Below, piece after piece: positions 35,632-44,901 of a DNA stretch of 49,183 nucleotides. Within the stretch, counting starts at the first letter, position 1; each line of letters begins with the position of its first letter. Source of the stretch: Candidatus Agathobaculum merdipullorum (GTDB lineage: Bacteria; Bacillota; Clostridia; Oscillospirales; Butyricicoccaceae); assembly GCA_019115185.1 (NCBI GenBank), contig DXDZ01000022.1, forward strand, positions 1-49,183. Reading direction: 5' to 3'. The notes beneath the pieces were generated by a model, which saw only the letters and a program-made list of their open reading frames with translations, made no database searches and was not told where the DNA came from. A program made the position numbers and the translations under genes.

Positions 35632-36801
35632 TTAACTGGCCTTAACGAAGGAGACCTCTGCCGCCTTTCGCATCCATTTTTTACCCAAGCACATGGTTAG
35701 GCTTTGCTTGCCGCAGGCGTGCGCCCGGCGGAAGGCGTAGTCGAGCTGAAAAGCGACGCGCGGCAGGTAGCCTGCGTCCTCGAGCAGGGTGAACAGCGGA
35801 AAAAAGATGGCCATGGGCGGCAGCATGACCGAGATGACCGTGGCCAGCACGCGCCACAGGCCGTCAACCAGCAGCGAAACGAAAAACGGCGGCAGACCGA
35901 GTGCGGAAAGGGCGGCGGCAAATGGTGCGCTCAGACCGAGCAGATGTGTGCCCAGCCATTCGCTCGGGACGTTGGCGCCGAACAGGGTGATGTAAAACAC
36001 GGCGGCGAGCAGCAGCAGCATGAGTGGCAGCCCGAACCGACGGCTGAGCAGGATGCGGTCGATGCGGCGGTCGCGCGCATCCGCGTCTGCGGGGACCTGC
36101 ACGCAGGTCAGGGCGATCTCCTCGGCGCGCAGCGCAGCCGCGGCAGTGAACAGATCATCCAGCTGCTGGGCATCCATGCCGTCCGGCGGCTGCTGGGAGA
36201 GTGCGGCGAGCGCGTCCGCGCGTGCAAGGCCGGAGGCGCGCACCGCGTCCTCGATTTCTGCGGGGTAGCGGATGGTGGTAGGGTGCGGGACGGTTTCGCC
36301 GTCCAATACGCGGCATACGGCCTGCATCAGCGTGGGCAGCCCGCGCCCGCGCCGCGCCGTGCACGGCACGACCGGCACGCCCAGCTCGCGCTCAAGCGCG
36401 GGTATGTTGATGCGGATGCGCTTTTTGCGCGCCTCGTCCATCAGATTCAGGCAAACAATCACGTTGGGCAGGACTTCCAGCACCTGCAAAACAAGAATCA
36501 GATTGCGCTCGAGGCAGGTCGCGTCCGCCACCAGAATGGCAGCATCCGCTTCGCCACCGGTGAGAAAATCCCGCGCGACGCGCTCCTCCGCTGAGCGGGG
36601 GCGCAGCGAATAGGTGCCCGGCAGATCGACCAGCGTCATTTCGCGGCCACCACAGTCCATTGTGCCGCGCGCGCCGGATACGGTCTTGCCGCTCCAGTTG
36701 CCGGTGTGCTGGCGCGCGCCGGTCAGCGCGTTAAAGACGGTGGATTTGCCGACGTTGGGGTTGCCCATCAGTGCCACGACCGGAGTGCGCTCCGCCCCCA
36801 T
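35632..36801 (-). pseudogene. feoB: feoB 5' fragment (G-protein domain and first membrane helices)
   Basis: 389-codon frame. Residues 1-370 are FeoB: G1 GNPNVGKST (12-20), switch region TGNWSGKTV, G3 DLPGTYSL, G4 NLMD, a helical spacer and the first membrane helices up to ACGKQSLTM. After Met370/Cys371 the frame enters element sequence and ends 18 residues later (LGKKWMRKAAE...). FeoB is the membrane GTPase that imports Fe2+. The remaining helices and the conserved CMGFGCNA segment are at 17995-18827. ATG 36801 overlaps the feoA stop (TGATG). A truncated product with a G domain could still be made, but transport should be lost while the element is in place. Confidence 0.93.
35669..35712. other. 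Attachment-site junction at the feoB 5' fragment
   Basis: Element arm 35669-35691 (CGCATCCATTTTTTACCC...) ends at the CA dinucleotide 35692-35693. feoB sequence follows from 35694. The arm is the inverted partner, with two mismatches in 23, of 18828-18850. Confidence 0.85.
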
Positions 36802-37046
36802 CAGCTGTCCACCCCGATTTCGATTTGCGAAGCATCGTCGGCCCGCAGCGCAATCACCGCGCCGCGGATGCGGTAGGCCGTCGGGTCGCCCGCCGCGGCG
36901 CGCTGGATACAGGATACCCGCGTGCCGGCCACCAGCCCGAGGTCTTGCAAGCGGCGGCGCATGCCGCCCGACAGATGCAGGGCGTGCACGCGCGCCCGCG
37001 TGCCTTCTGGCAGGTCGGATAGCGGAGAAAAGGTTTCGTGGTCCAT
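36801..37046 (-). CDS. feoA: Ferrous iron transport protein A
   Basis: 81 aa SH3-like protein that assists FeoB at the cytoplasmic face. The family pattern LPEGTRARVHALHLSGGMRRRLQDLGLVAGTRV is clear in the middle. It is directly upstream of, and overlaps by one base, the feoB 5' fragment, so the original operon was feoA-feoB. The start at 37046 has only a weak GGGAATG upstream; an upstream in-frame ATG at 37103 is less likely. No clear Fur box was found. Confidence 0.92.
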   Translation of the reverse strand: MDHETFSPLSDLPEGTRARVHALHLSGGMRRRLQDLGLVAGTRVSCIQRAAAGDPTAYRIRGAVIALRADDASQIEIGVDS

Positions 37047-37143
37047 GTAATCATTCCCAGTATGCAAGATTTTCGCCGCACTTCCCGCGGGGAAGGCGGT
37101 CATTGCATCCTATGCGGCGTCATAACCTCGCGTGCGCGGCAGC

Positions 37144-37171
37144 AAAAAAGCCGGAACCCGAAGGTTCCGGC
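37144..37171 (-). terminator. Terminator after the dehydratase-type operon
   Basis: GCCGGAACC (37150-37158), CGAA loop, GGTTCCGGC (37163-37171), T6 on the minus strand. Confidence 0.9.
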
Positions 37172-37177
37172 TTTGGA

Positions 37178-38446
37178 TTATTCTGCGCTTGACAGCATCA
37201 GCTTGATGCGGTTTTCCTGATTGATTTTGGACGCGCCGGGGTCGTAATCGACCGCGACGATGTTCGCCTGCGGATAGACCTCGCGAATACGACGGATCAT
37301 GCCCTTGCCCGCAATGTGGTTGGGCAGACAGCCGAACGGCTGCGTGCAGACGATGTTGGTCACGCCCTCGCTGATGAGCTCGACCATTTCAGCGGGCAGC
37401 AGCCAGCCTTCGCCCATCTTGACGCCCTCACCGATGATGGCGTGCGACTTTTTGCGCACCTCGTCAAATGGCATCGGGGGACGGAAATTGCCGTCCTTTT
37501 TCATCAGCTTGATGATGTCCGCCTGCTTGCCCAGCAGGAACTGATAGACGAATTTGTAAATGGTGGCGCGCTTGGCCGAGCGACCGTACAGGTTATGGTC
37601 GATGACCGAGTTATAGATCGAATACAGACAGAAATCGACCAGACCCGGCAGAACCGGTTCGCAGCCCTCGGAGAGCAGGAATTCCTCCAGACGGTTGTTG
37701 CCGAGCGGGGAAAACTTGACGTAGATCTCGCCCACGATGCCGACCATCTTCTTTTTCTGCGTCTTATCCAGACGCAGCTTGCCGAACGCGGTCAGCACAT
37801 ACTGGTACAGGTGCTTAACCTCACTGTAACGCACCATGCGGTCGCCCGTAAAGCGCGCGGTGACTGCGTTCATGCAGATTTCGATGGCCTTTTCGGTCGA
37901 ACCGGGCACGATTTCGTACGGGCGGCACTGGTTGGCCACCAGCATAATCAAATCACCGATCAGCAGTGCGTAGGCGATTTGGATGAGCATGGTTTTGGTC
38001 AGCTTGAAGCCGGGGTTTGCGTCCTCTTCCAGTCCGGCAAAGTTCAGCGAAATGACCGGGATAAAACCGTAACCGTTCTTTTCCAGCGCCTTGCGCATCA
38101 GATGGATGTAGTTGGAAGCGCGGCAGCCGCCGCCGGTCTGCGGCAGGATAAGCGCGATCTTGTGGATGTCGTACTTGCCGGATTCGATGGCGTCCAGCAG
38201 CTGGCCGATGACCAGCAGCGCGGGATAGCAGGTGTCGTTATGCACGTTGCGCAGGCCCTGTTCCGCGATGTTCGGCCCGAAGGTGTTGAGCAGCTCCATG
38301 TTATAGCCGAAGTTCTTCATCAGGCGGCACATCAGGCCAAGCTGCACGGGCAGCATGTTGGGCACCAGAATGGTGTAGTCCTTGCGCATTTCCTCGGTGA
38401 ACTGCGCGTATTCATAGGTTTTAGGCGTCGCGTTGTTGTTTTGCAA
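37178..38446 (-). CDS. 2-hydroxyacyl-CoA dehydratase-type protein (HgdB-like)
   Basis: 422 aa. The pattern PNMLPVQLGLMCRLMKNFGYN, NDTCYPALLVIGQLLDA and GGGCRASNYIHLMRKAL matches the dehydratase-type subunit found with the activase/DUF2229 proteins of Clostridia. Conserved Cys residues (DTCYPA, GGGCRAS, VCTQPFGCLPNH) could bind an iron-sulfur cluster. It overlaps the upstream activase gene by 26 bp, so translation is coupled. In related bacteria the two are, from memory, often one polypeptide of about 1,400 residues. The physiological reaction is not established and need not be a hydroxyacyl-CoA dehydration. Confidence 0.88.
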   Translation of the reverse strand: MQNNNATPKTYEYAQFTEEMRKDYTILVPNMLPVQLGLMCRLMKNFGYNMELLNTFGPNIAEQGLRNVHNDTCYPALLVIGQLLDAIESGKYDIHKIALILPQTGGGCRASNYIHLMRKALEKNGYGFIPVISLNFAGLEEDANPGFKLTKTMLIQIAYALLIGDLIMLVANQCRPYEIVPGSTEKAIEICMNAVTARFTGDRMVRYSEVKHLYQYVLTAFGKLRLDKTQKKKMVGIVGEIYVKFSPLGNNRLEEFLLSEGCEPVLPGLVDFCLYSIYNSVIDHNLYGRSAKRATIYKFVYQFLLGKQADIIKLMKKDGNFRPPMPFDEVRKKSHAIIGEGVKMGEGWLLPAEMVELISEGVTNIVCTQPFGCLPNHIAGKGMIRRIREVYPQANIVAVDYDPGASKINQENRIKLMLSSAE

Positions 38447-41384
38447 GTTTTCTGCCCTCCTCTACGGCGGCCAGCATACTGCGAATGCGGATTTTTGCCG
38501 CACCCAGGTTGCTGATCTCGTCAATTTTGAGCTGTGTATAGAGTTTGCCGCCATTTTCGCAGATGGCGCGCATTTCGTCGGTGGTGATGGCGTCGATGCC
38601 GCAGCCGAAGGATACCAGCTGAATCAGCTGCGCGTTTTCCTTTTTGGTGACGTATTTGGCTGCGCCGTACATGCGCGAATGGTAAGTCCACTGATTGAGC
38701 ACATGCACCTGCGGCGCTTCGGTCAGCTGCCATACCGCGTCCTCGGACACGATGACCAGTCCGAACGAGGCAATCAGCTGGTCGATGCCGTGGTTAATCT
38801 CCGGGTCAACGTGATACGGGCGGCCCGCGATGACCGCGATATCCAGCCCGTGCGTGTCGGCATAGGCGATGGCCTTCTGGCCCTCTGCGCGGATCTGCGC
38901 ATAATAGTCGGCCAGCTCCTGATAAGCAGCCTTTGAAGCGGCTTCGACCTGCTTTTTCTTGAGCTGCGGGTACTTGCCGCAGAAATATTTCGCCGCATGC
39001 TGGGTAAACCGCTTGGGGTCGGCCAGTTCAAAATACGGCATCATGAAGTCAAAGTCGGCAAGCGCTGCGACGTTCGCCTTCAAAAGCTCGGGATAATATG
39101 CCACGACCGGGCAGTTATAGCAGTTGGTCGCGCGGCCCTCGTCCAGATTGTAGGTCATGCACGGATAGAAGATCGCGTCCACGCCCTTTTCCAGCAGGTT
39201 TTCGATGTGGCCGTGCATCAGCTTGGCCGGATAGCACACGGTATCCGACGGGATGGAGTGCTGGCCCTTCATATACATATCGCGGGTGGACACATCGGAA
39301 AGGACGGTTTCAAAGCCGAGTGAGCGCAGGAAAGTCGTCCAGAACGGCAGCAGTTCGTAATAGTTCAGGCCGAACGGCAGGCCGATTGTGGCGAGCGGAG
39401 CCGGATTGCCGGACGGTTCGCCGTAGCTGCGGAGCTTATCCAGCTTCCATTTATACAGGTTGGGCAGCTCGGTCTTTTTCACGCCGCCGAGCGGGCGCTC
39501 GCAGCGGTTGCCCGAGATAAAACGGCGACCGCCGCCGAAGTCGTTGATGGTCAGGCTGCAATGGTTTTCACACAGGCCGCAGCGCGTTGTGCGCACGGTG
39601 TGCGAGAAACCGGCGAGCACATCCGGTCCGATCAGGCCGGTCTTTTCCGGCCGGTTGTCCTTGGCGTGCAGCGCTGCGCCGTAGGCGCCCATGAGACCAG
39701 AAATCGCCGGACGGGTTACGTCGCGCCCAATCTCCTGCTCGAACGAGCGCAGGATGGCGTCGTTGAGGAACGTGCCGCCCTGCACGACGATGTGCTGGCC
39801 GAGGTCGTCCGGCGAGTGCGCACGGATTACCTTATACAGTGCGTTCTTCACGACCGAAACCGACAGGCCGGCCGAGATCGCGTCGATGCCCGCGCCGTCC
39901 TTTTGCGCCTGCTTAACGGAGGAGTTCATGAACACCGTGCAGCGCGAGCCGAGGTCGATCGGGTGCTTGGCAAACAGGCCGAGCTTGCAGAATTCCTCAA
40001 TCGAGTAGCCCATCGAGCGGGCAAAGGTCTCGATGAATGAGCCGCAGCCCGACGAGCAGGCCTCGTTAAGCGAAATGTTGTCGATGCACTTGTTGCGGAT
40101 CTTAAAGCACTTGATGTCCTGTCCGCCGATGTCGATGATGAAATCGACATCCGGGCAGAAATGGCGCGCTGCGCGGAAGTGCGCAACCGTTTCGACCAGA
40201 CCGAAATCCACGCCGAAGGCGTTCTGGATGAGCGCTTCGCCGTAGCCCGTGACCGCCGAGGACACGATATGTACCCGGTCGCCGCACAACTCGTACAGTC
40301 GAGTGAGCTGCTCACGGATGACATCAGCCGGGTTGCCCTTGTTGGACTGGTAGTGATGGTACAGGATTTGGTGATCCTCACCAATCAGCACCAGCTTGGT
40401 CGTGGTCGAGCCACAGTCGATGCCGAGATAAGCGTCGCCTTCGTACATGGTGACATTCTGCGTCATAACATCATGCACGCCGTGGCGGTGCTGGAATTCC
40501 GCATATTGCGCTTCGTTTTCAAACAGCGGCGGCAGGTAGTTTGCCACCACCGGTGCGCCCGCCGCCTGCTCCAGTGCGTCCAGCAGCGACGAGACGGTGT
40601 AGGTTTTCTGGGTGTCACCCGCGTATTCTGCCGCGCCCGCCGCGATGGCGTACGGGGCAAGGTCGGGGAAGTGCGCGTGCGCGTCGTCCAGACCGAGCGT
40701 TTCCTGAAAACGGCGCTGCAAGCCCTTGAAGAAGAACAGCGGCCCGCCGAGGAACAGCACATCGCCTTTGATCTCGCGGCCCTGCGCCAGACCTGCGACC
40801 GTCTGGTTGACGACCGCCTGGAAGATAGACGCGGCGACGTCCTCCTTGCGCGCGCCTTCATTGAGCAGCGGCTGCACATCCGACTTGGCGAACACGCCGC
40901 AGCGGGATGCGATGGTGTAGATGCGTTCCGCGCCCTGCGCGAGCTGGTCGAGCTCGGTCGGGGTCACGTCCAGCAGCACGGCCATCTGGTCGATGAAAGC
41001 ACCGGTGCCGCCCGCGCATGAACCGTTCATGCGTTCCTCCAGCTGGCCGGACAGGAACACGATCTTGGCGTCCTCGCCGCCCAGCTCGATGACCACATCG
41101 GCCTGCGGCACATGCACGCCGACTGCCTTGCGCGTGGCGAATACTTCCTGCACAAAGTCGATATCCGCGGCTTTGGCTACGCCCAAACCTGCCGAACCGG
41201 TAATCGCACAGCGCAGCGTCGTATCTTCTCCGATCAGCGCGCGCGCGTTTCGCACCAGCTCGACTGCCTTTTCGCGTACTTTGGAAAAGTGGCGCTCATA
41301 GTGTTTGTGAATGATCTCTCCATCGCGCACAACAACGATTTTGACCGTCGTTGAGCCGATATCGATTCCTACATTTACGTTCAT
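38421..41384 (-). CDS. Acyl-CoA dehydratase activase-type protein, tandem ATPase domains plus DUF2229
   Basis: 987 aa. Two BadF/BadG/HgdC-type ATPase modules in tandem: module 1 has VGIDIGSTTVK and the Cys of NGSCAGGTGAFIDQM; module 2 (from about 325) has LGIDCGSTTTKLVL and EACSSGCGSFIET. Such proteins use ATP and a bridging 4Fe-4S cluster to push an electron into a partner. The C-terminal about 330 residues are a DUF2229-type Cys-rich region (TTRCGLCENHCSLTIN, PCMTYNLDEGRATNCYNC). ATG 41384 is preceded by AAGGATATATG. A consensus promoter is at 41506-41534. Confidence 0.92.
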   Translation of the reverse strand: MNVNVGIDIGSTTVKIVVVRDGEIIHKHYERHFSKVREKAVELVRNARALIGEDTTLRCAITGSAGLGVAKAADIDFVQEVFATRKAVGVHVPQADVVIELGGEDAKIVFLSGQLEERMNGSCAGGTGAFIDQMAVLLDVTPTELDQLAQGAERIYTIASRCGVFAKSDVQPLLNEGARKEDVAASIFQAVVNQTVAGLAQGREIKGDVLFLGGPLFFFKGLQRRFQETLGLDDAHAHFPDLAPYAIAAGAAEYAGDTQKTYTVSSLLDALEQAAGAPVVANYLPPLFENEAQYAEFQHRHGVHDVMTQNVTMYEGDAYLGIDCGSTTTKLVLIGEDHQILYHHYQSNKGNPADVIREQLTRLYELCGDRVHIVSSAVTGYGEALIQNAFGVDFGLVETVAHFRAARHFCPDVDFIIDIGGQDIKCFKIRNKCIDNISLNEACSSGCGSFIETFARSMGYSIEEFCKLGLFAKHPIDLGSRCTVFMNSSVKQAQKDGAGIDAISAGLSVSVVKNALYKVIRAHSPDDLGQHIVVQGGTFLNDAILRSFEQEIGRDVTRPAISGLMGAYGAALHAKDNRPEKTGLIGPDVLAGFSHTVRTTRCGLCENHCSLTINDFGGGRRFISGNRCERPLGGVKKTELPNLYKWKLDKLRSYGEPSGNPAPLATIGLPFGLNYYELLPFWTTFLRSLGFETVLSDVSTRDMYMKGQHSIPSDTVCYPAKLMHGHIENLLEKGVDAIFYPCMTYNLDEGRATNCYNCPVVAYYPELLKANVAALADFDFMMPYFELADPKRFTQHAAKYFCGKYPQLKKKQVEAASKAAYQELADYYAQIRAEGQKAIAYADTHGLDIAVIAGRPYHVDPEINHGIDQLIASFGLVIVSEDAVWQLTEAPQVHVLNQWTYHSRMYGAAKYVTKKENAQLIQLVSFGCGIDAITTDEMRAICENGGKLYTQLKIDEISNLGAAKIRIRSMLAAVEEGRKLAKQQRDA

Positions 41385-41505
41385 ATATCCTTATTCTCTC
41401 CCATGATAAAAACAATGCGTCCGCAGGACGCATGGTGAATACGGATAAGAATAGACCCAAAAGCCGCGCAGACCGGCCGGCGGCAGGGTGCATTCTTACA
41501 TATTT

Positions 41506-41534
41506 AATATAACGGTGTACAAAGAAAATGTCAA
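41506..41534 (-). promoter_or_regulatory. Promoter of the activase-dehydratase operon
   Basis: TTGACA (41529-41534), 17-bp spacer, TATATT (41506-41511). The approximately 115-nt leader has a perfect hairpin ATGCGTCC-GCA-GGACGCAT near 41413-41431, without a T-run. Confidence 0.85.
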
Positions 41535-41570
41535 TCCGCATACAATATCCGAATTTGCTGAAATTTTCCC

Positions 41571-41599
41571 TTGACAAATGTTCTGTTTTTATATAAAAT
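41571..41599 (+). promoter_or_regulatory. Promoter of the metK riboswitch transcript
   Basis: TTGACA (41571-41576), 17-bp spacer, TAAAAT (41594-41599); divergent from the activase promoter 37 bp away. Confidence 0.85.
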
Positions 41600-41623
41600 A
41601 AACCGCGTAAGTAAATATACGAC

Positions 41624-41767
41624 CTTATCCAGAGCGGTGGAGGGAACGGCCCAATGAAACCCGGCAACCTGCGCAAAACCATGCGTAAGGTGCCAAATCC
41701 GGCGTAGGAACACGAAAGATGAGGGGGCAAAACGGTTTTTTCGCTCCCTGATGGGAGCGTTTTTTTG
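41624..41767 (+). promoter_or_regulatory. SAM-I (S-box) riboswitch of metK
   Basis: Conserved S-box sequence CTTATCCAGAG at the 5' P1 side, GGTGGAGGGA, the CAATGAAACCCGGCAACC core, AAGGTGCCAAATCC and closing GATGAGG. The expression platform is a terminator CGCTCCC-TGAT-GGGAGCG with T7 (41742-41766). High S-adenosylmethionine should stop transcription before metK. Confidence 0.96.
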
Positions 41768-41807
41768 TTATGTCCCGACGTACATCAGAAAGGAAGGAAC
41801 CTTTATC

Positions 41808-42992
<1,185 letters not shown>

Positions 42993-43028
42993 GCGCACGG
43001 CAACCGGGCTTGCAGGAGGCGGCGGAAC

Positions 43029-43643
43029 ATGACGGAGGAAGAAAAAATCTTTGCGGGCAAGCTGTTTGACGCGCGCACCAAGGAGCTGCGCGACATCAAG
43101 CACAAGGCGCATATTCTGTGCCAGAAATTCAACGCAATGGACGAATACGATCCCGCGCGGCTGCCCATTGTGCGCGATTTTATCGGACAGATCGGTGAGA
43201 AATACTATTTTCAGGGGCCGATCCAGTTCAATTATGGTTCGCACACCTTTATCGGGGAAAATTTCTTCTGCAATTTCAATTTGACCGTCATGGATGATGC
43301 GCGCATCTTCATCGGGGATAACGTGATGTTCGGCCCGAATGTGTCGCTCATGGCGACCGACCATCCGCTGATCGCGTCCGAGCGCACCAGCATGCACTAT
43401 CCGGACGGGCATGTGTCCATGTCCGAGTTTGCCAAGGATATCCACATTGGCAGCGACGTCTGGCTTGCGGCGAACGTCGTGGTGCTGGGCGGCGTGACCA
43501 TCGGGGACGGCGCGGTGATCGGTGCGGGCAGCGTGGTGACGCGGGATATTCCTGCGGGATACCTTGCGGTCGGCGTGCCGTGCAGGCCGCTGCGCCCGAT
43601 CACCGAAGCGGACTCCAAAATGCACCTGCTGGCGGAGGAATAA
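43029..43643 (+). CDS. Maltose/galactoside O-acetyltransferase-like protein
   Basis: 204 aa with left-handed beta-helix hexapeptide repeats (IFIGDNVMFGPNVSLM, IHIGSDVWLAANVVVLGGVTIGDG). The catalytic His is in ATDHPL, and the N-terminal helical cap (EEEKIFAGKLFDARTKEL) of the Maa/NodL family is present. It would move acetyl from acetyl-CoA to a sugar hydroxyl; the acceptor is unknown. RBS GGAGG upstream. Position 36 bp after metK suggests co-transcription without obvious functional link. Confidence 0.93.
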   Translation: MTEEEKIFAGKLFDARTKELRDIKHKAHILCQKFNAMDEYDPARLPIVRDFIGQIGEKYYFQGPIQFNYGSHTFIGENFFCNFNLTVMDDARIFIGDNVMFGPNVSLMATDHPLIASERTSMHYPDGHVSMSEFAKDIHIGSDVWLAANVVVLGGVTIGDGAVIGAGSVVTRDIPAGYLAVGVPCRPLRPITEADSKMHLLAEE

Positions 43644-43653
43644 AATATATGGC

Positions 43654-43687
43654 AAAGCGCCCCGCGTGGATACGCGGGGCGCTTTTG
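43654..43687 (+). terminator. Terminator of metK transcript
   Basis: GCGCCCCGCGT (43657-43667), GGAT loop, ACGCGGGGCGC (43672-43682), then T4. Confidence 0.85.
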
Positions 43688-43691
43688 ACTG

Positions 43692-44354
43692 TCAGTCAAG
43701 CGTGGCAGATAAAATCAGAGAAACGATGAGAACCAGCAATTCGAGAGCGATAACCAGCGGCCCGTTGATATACCACAATGGCTGATCCCAAAACATAGCG
43801 AGCAGTACAAAAATCAGCCACCACGGGATCAGAAGCAGGCGCACAGTCAGAAGGCCGTTGTAAACCTGTGTGAAGCTGGAATGGGTCAGCGTGCGTGTCA
43901 GCAGAACGGCGCAGCAAACCGCCAGCAGATAAAAGCCGATGCCAACGGCAATGCCGGTCGTGACCGGTACGGCGGGCCAGCCTTCGGCATGGAGCGAAAG
44001 AAGAACCATATGTTGGCCAATCATACAGGCGGCCGGCAGGGACATCGGCCACAGCACATCGTGCAGGGCATACAGACGCCGCTCGCGTGCCGTCAGCGGC
44101 GGCACTTCGGCGAGCACGCTGTCGCAGAAAGCGGCAATGTCGCCGCCGATGGCATCTTCCGGGGAGGCGCCGCGGCTTTCGGCCTCCTGCAGCATTTCGA
44201 TCACATCGTGCCGGATGCTTTCCTGCTGGTAAGCGCTGATGGGCGCGGTACGGATGCGGCGGGTGATCTGGTAAAGCATGGCGGTCGAAGCGGGTGTGAG
44301 TTTTTCGTCCAGCTGCCGGTTCAGCCGGCGGAGCTTGCGGGTGCGTTTGCTCAT
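43692..44354 (-). CDS. Membrane protein paired with a PadR regulator
   Basis: 220 aa. A cytoplasmic helical N-terminus (1-95; RHDVIEMLQEAESRGASPEDAIG, as in DUF1048/DUF1700-like proteins) is followed by four membrane helices (about 100-120, 125-150, 165-185, 190-215). Its ATG overlaps the PadR stop by four bases (ATGA), the typical two-gene unit of a PadR regulator with a membrane partner. Function is unknown; envelope-stress or drug sensing is a guess from context. Confidence 0.8.
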   Translation of the reverse strand: MSKRTRKLRRLNRQLDEKLTPASTAMLYQITRRIRTAPISAYQQESIRHDVIEMLQEAESRGASPEDAIGGDIAAFCDSVLAEVPPLTARERRLYALHDVLWPMSLPAACMIGQHMVLLSLHAEGWPAVPVTTGIAVGIGFYLLAVCCAVLLTRTLTHSSFTQVYNGLLTVRLLLIPWWLIFVLLAMFWDQPLWYINGPLVIALELLVLIVSLILSATLD

Positions 44355-44686
44355 AGTGATCCCCTTTCTATCTCATCCAGTAAACGGCCGACCGCGTGGG
44401 TTAATTCGCAGTAGCTGGAAAGAAAGGCGTCCAGTTCTGCGCGGCCTTTTGCGGTCAGCATATAATACTTGCGCTTGGGGCCGACCTCGGAGGCGCGGTA
44501 TTCCGCCTGCGCCAGCCCGTTTTTCTCCAGCCGCAGCAGCAGCGGGTAGATCGTTCCCTCCGCGATCTGGCCAAAGCCGTAATCCGAAAGCCGTTCGGTG
44601 ATCTCATAGCCATAGGTCGGCGCTTTGCTGAGTGCGGCCAGAATACAGCCCTCGAGCGTGCCCTTGAGCAGTTGTGACGGTATCAC
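44351..44686 (-). CDS. PadR family transcriptional regulator
   Basis: 111 aa winged-helix repressor. Family pattern LLKGTLEGCILAALSKAPTYGY, then IAEGTIYPLLLRLEKNGL and GPKRKYYMLTAKGRAELD. It starts at GTG 44686 with GGAGGTG 8 nt upstream. It probably represses its own operon through the palindrome at 44712-44746, which covers the -10 element. Confidence 0.93.
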   Translation of the reverse strand: MIPSQLLKGTLEGCILAALSKAPTYGYEITERLSDYGFGQIAEGTIYPLLLRLEKNGLAQAEYRASEVGPKRKYYMLTAKGRAELDAFLSSYCELTHAVGRLLDEIERGSL

Positions 44687-44711
44687 CTCGCCCGCACCTC
44701 CTTTTGGTATT

Positions 44712-44763
44712 TTGCATTACAAGGTAGTAACTATATTGTAATGCAAGATAGCTGAGCTGTCAA
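44712..44763 (-). promoter_or_regulatory. PadR promoter with overlapping 35-bp palindromic operator
   Basis: Promoter TTGACA (44758-44763), 17-bp spacer, TACAAT (44735-44740). A perfect inverted repeat, TTGCATTACAA at 44712-44722 and TTGTAATGCAA at 44736-44746 with a 13-bp centre, includes the -10 box. Autorepression is inferred. Confidence 0.75.
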
Positions 44764-44841
44764 CGCATACGAACAAATCCGGCGAAACTGCCAAAACGGA
44801 CATGAGAAATCCGGCGGAAATGCTAAAAAACGGGCGGCAGA

Positions 44842-44870
44842 TTGACTTTGCAGGCGAAAAAAGCTATGCT
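44842..44870 (+). promoter_or_regulatory. Promoter of the aldose epimerase gene
   Basis: TTGACT (44842-44847), 17-bp spacer, TATGCT (44865-44870). Confidence 0.7.
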
Positions 44871-44901
44871 TAAAATAAAGAAAAAGGGAGGCGGACACGC
44901 A

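Larger units (their letters stand above)
18826..35693. mobile_element. 16.9-kb serine-recombinase element inserted in feoB
   Basis: The segment is bounded by the two halves of feoB in direct orientation and by att-like junctions. Joining the inner arms gives a 48-bp attP: two 23-bp half-sites, 21/23 symmetric, around a 2-bp core, the expected geometry for a large serine integrase. Joining the outer flanks gives an in-frame 646-codon feoB and a weakly symmetric attB (9 of 14 in the inner half-site). A large serine recombinase gene is inside (26539-28161). No phage, conjugation or replication genes are present. The recombinase sits in the middle rather than at an end, which is unusual, so whether all 16.9 kb moved as one unit is less certain than the insertion itself. 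Confidence 0.75.

Noticed and set aside
18826-35693. Invertible segment instead of an insertion
   Set aside because: The two feoB halves are in the same orientation and order, so recombination at the junctions would excise the segment, not invert it.
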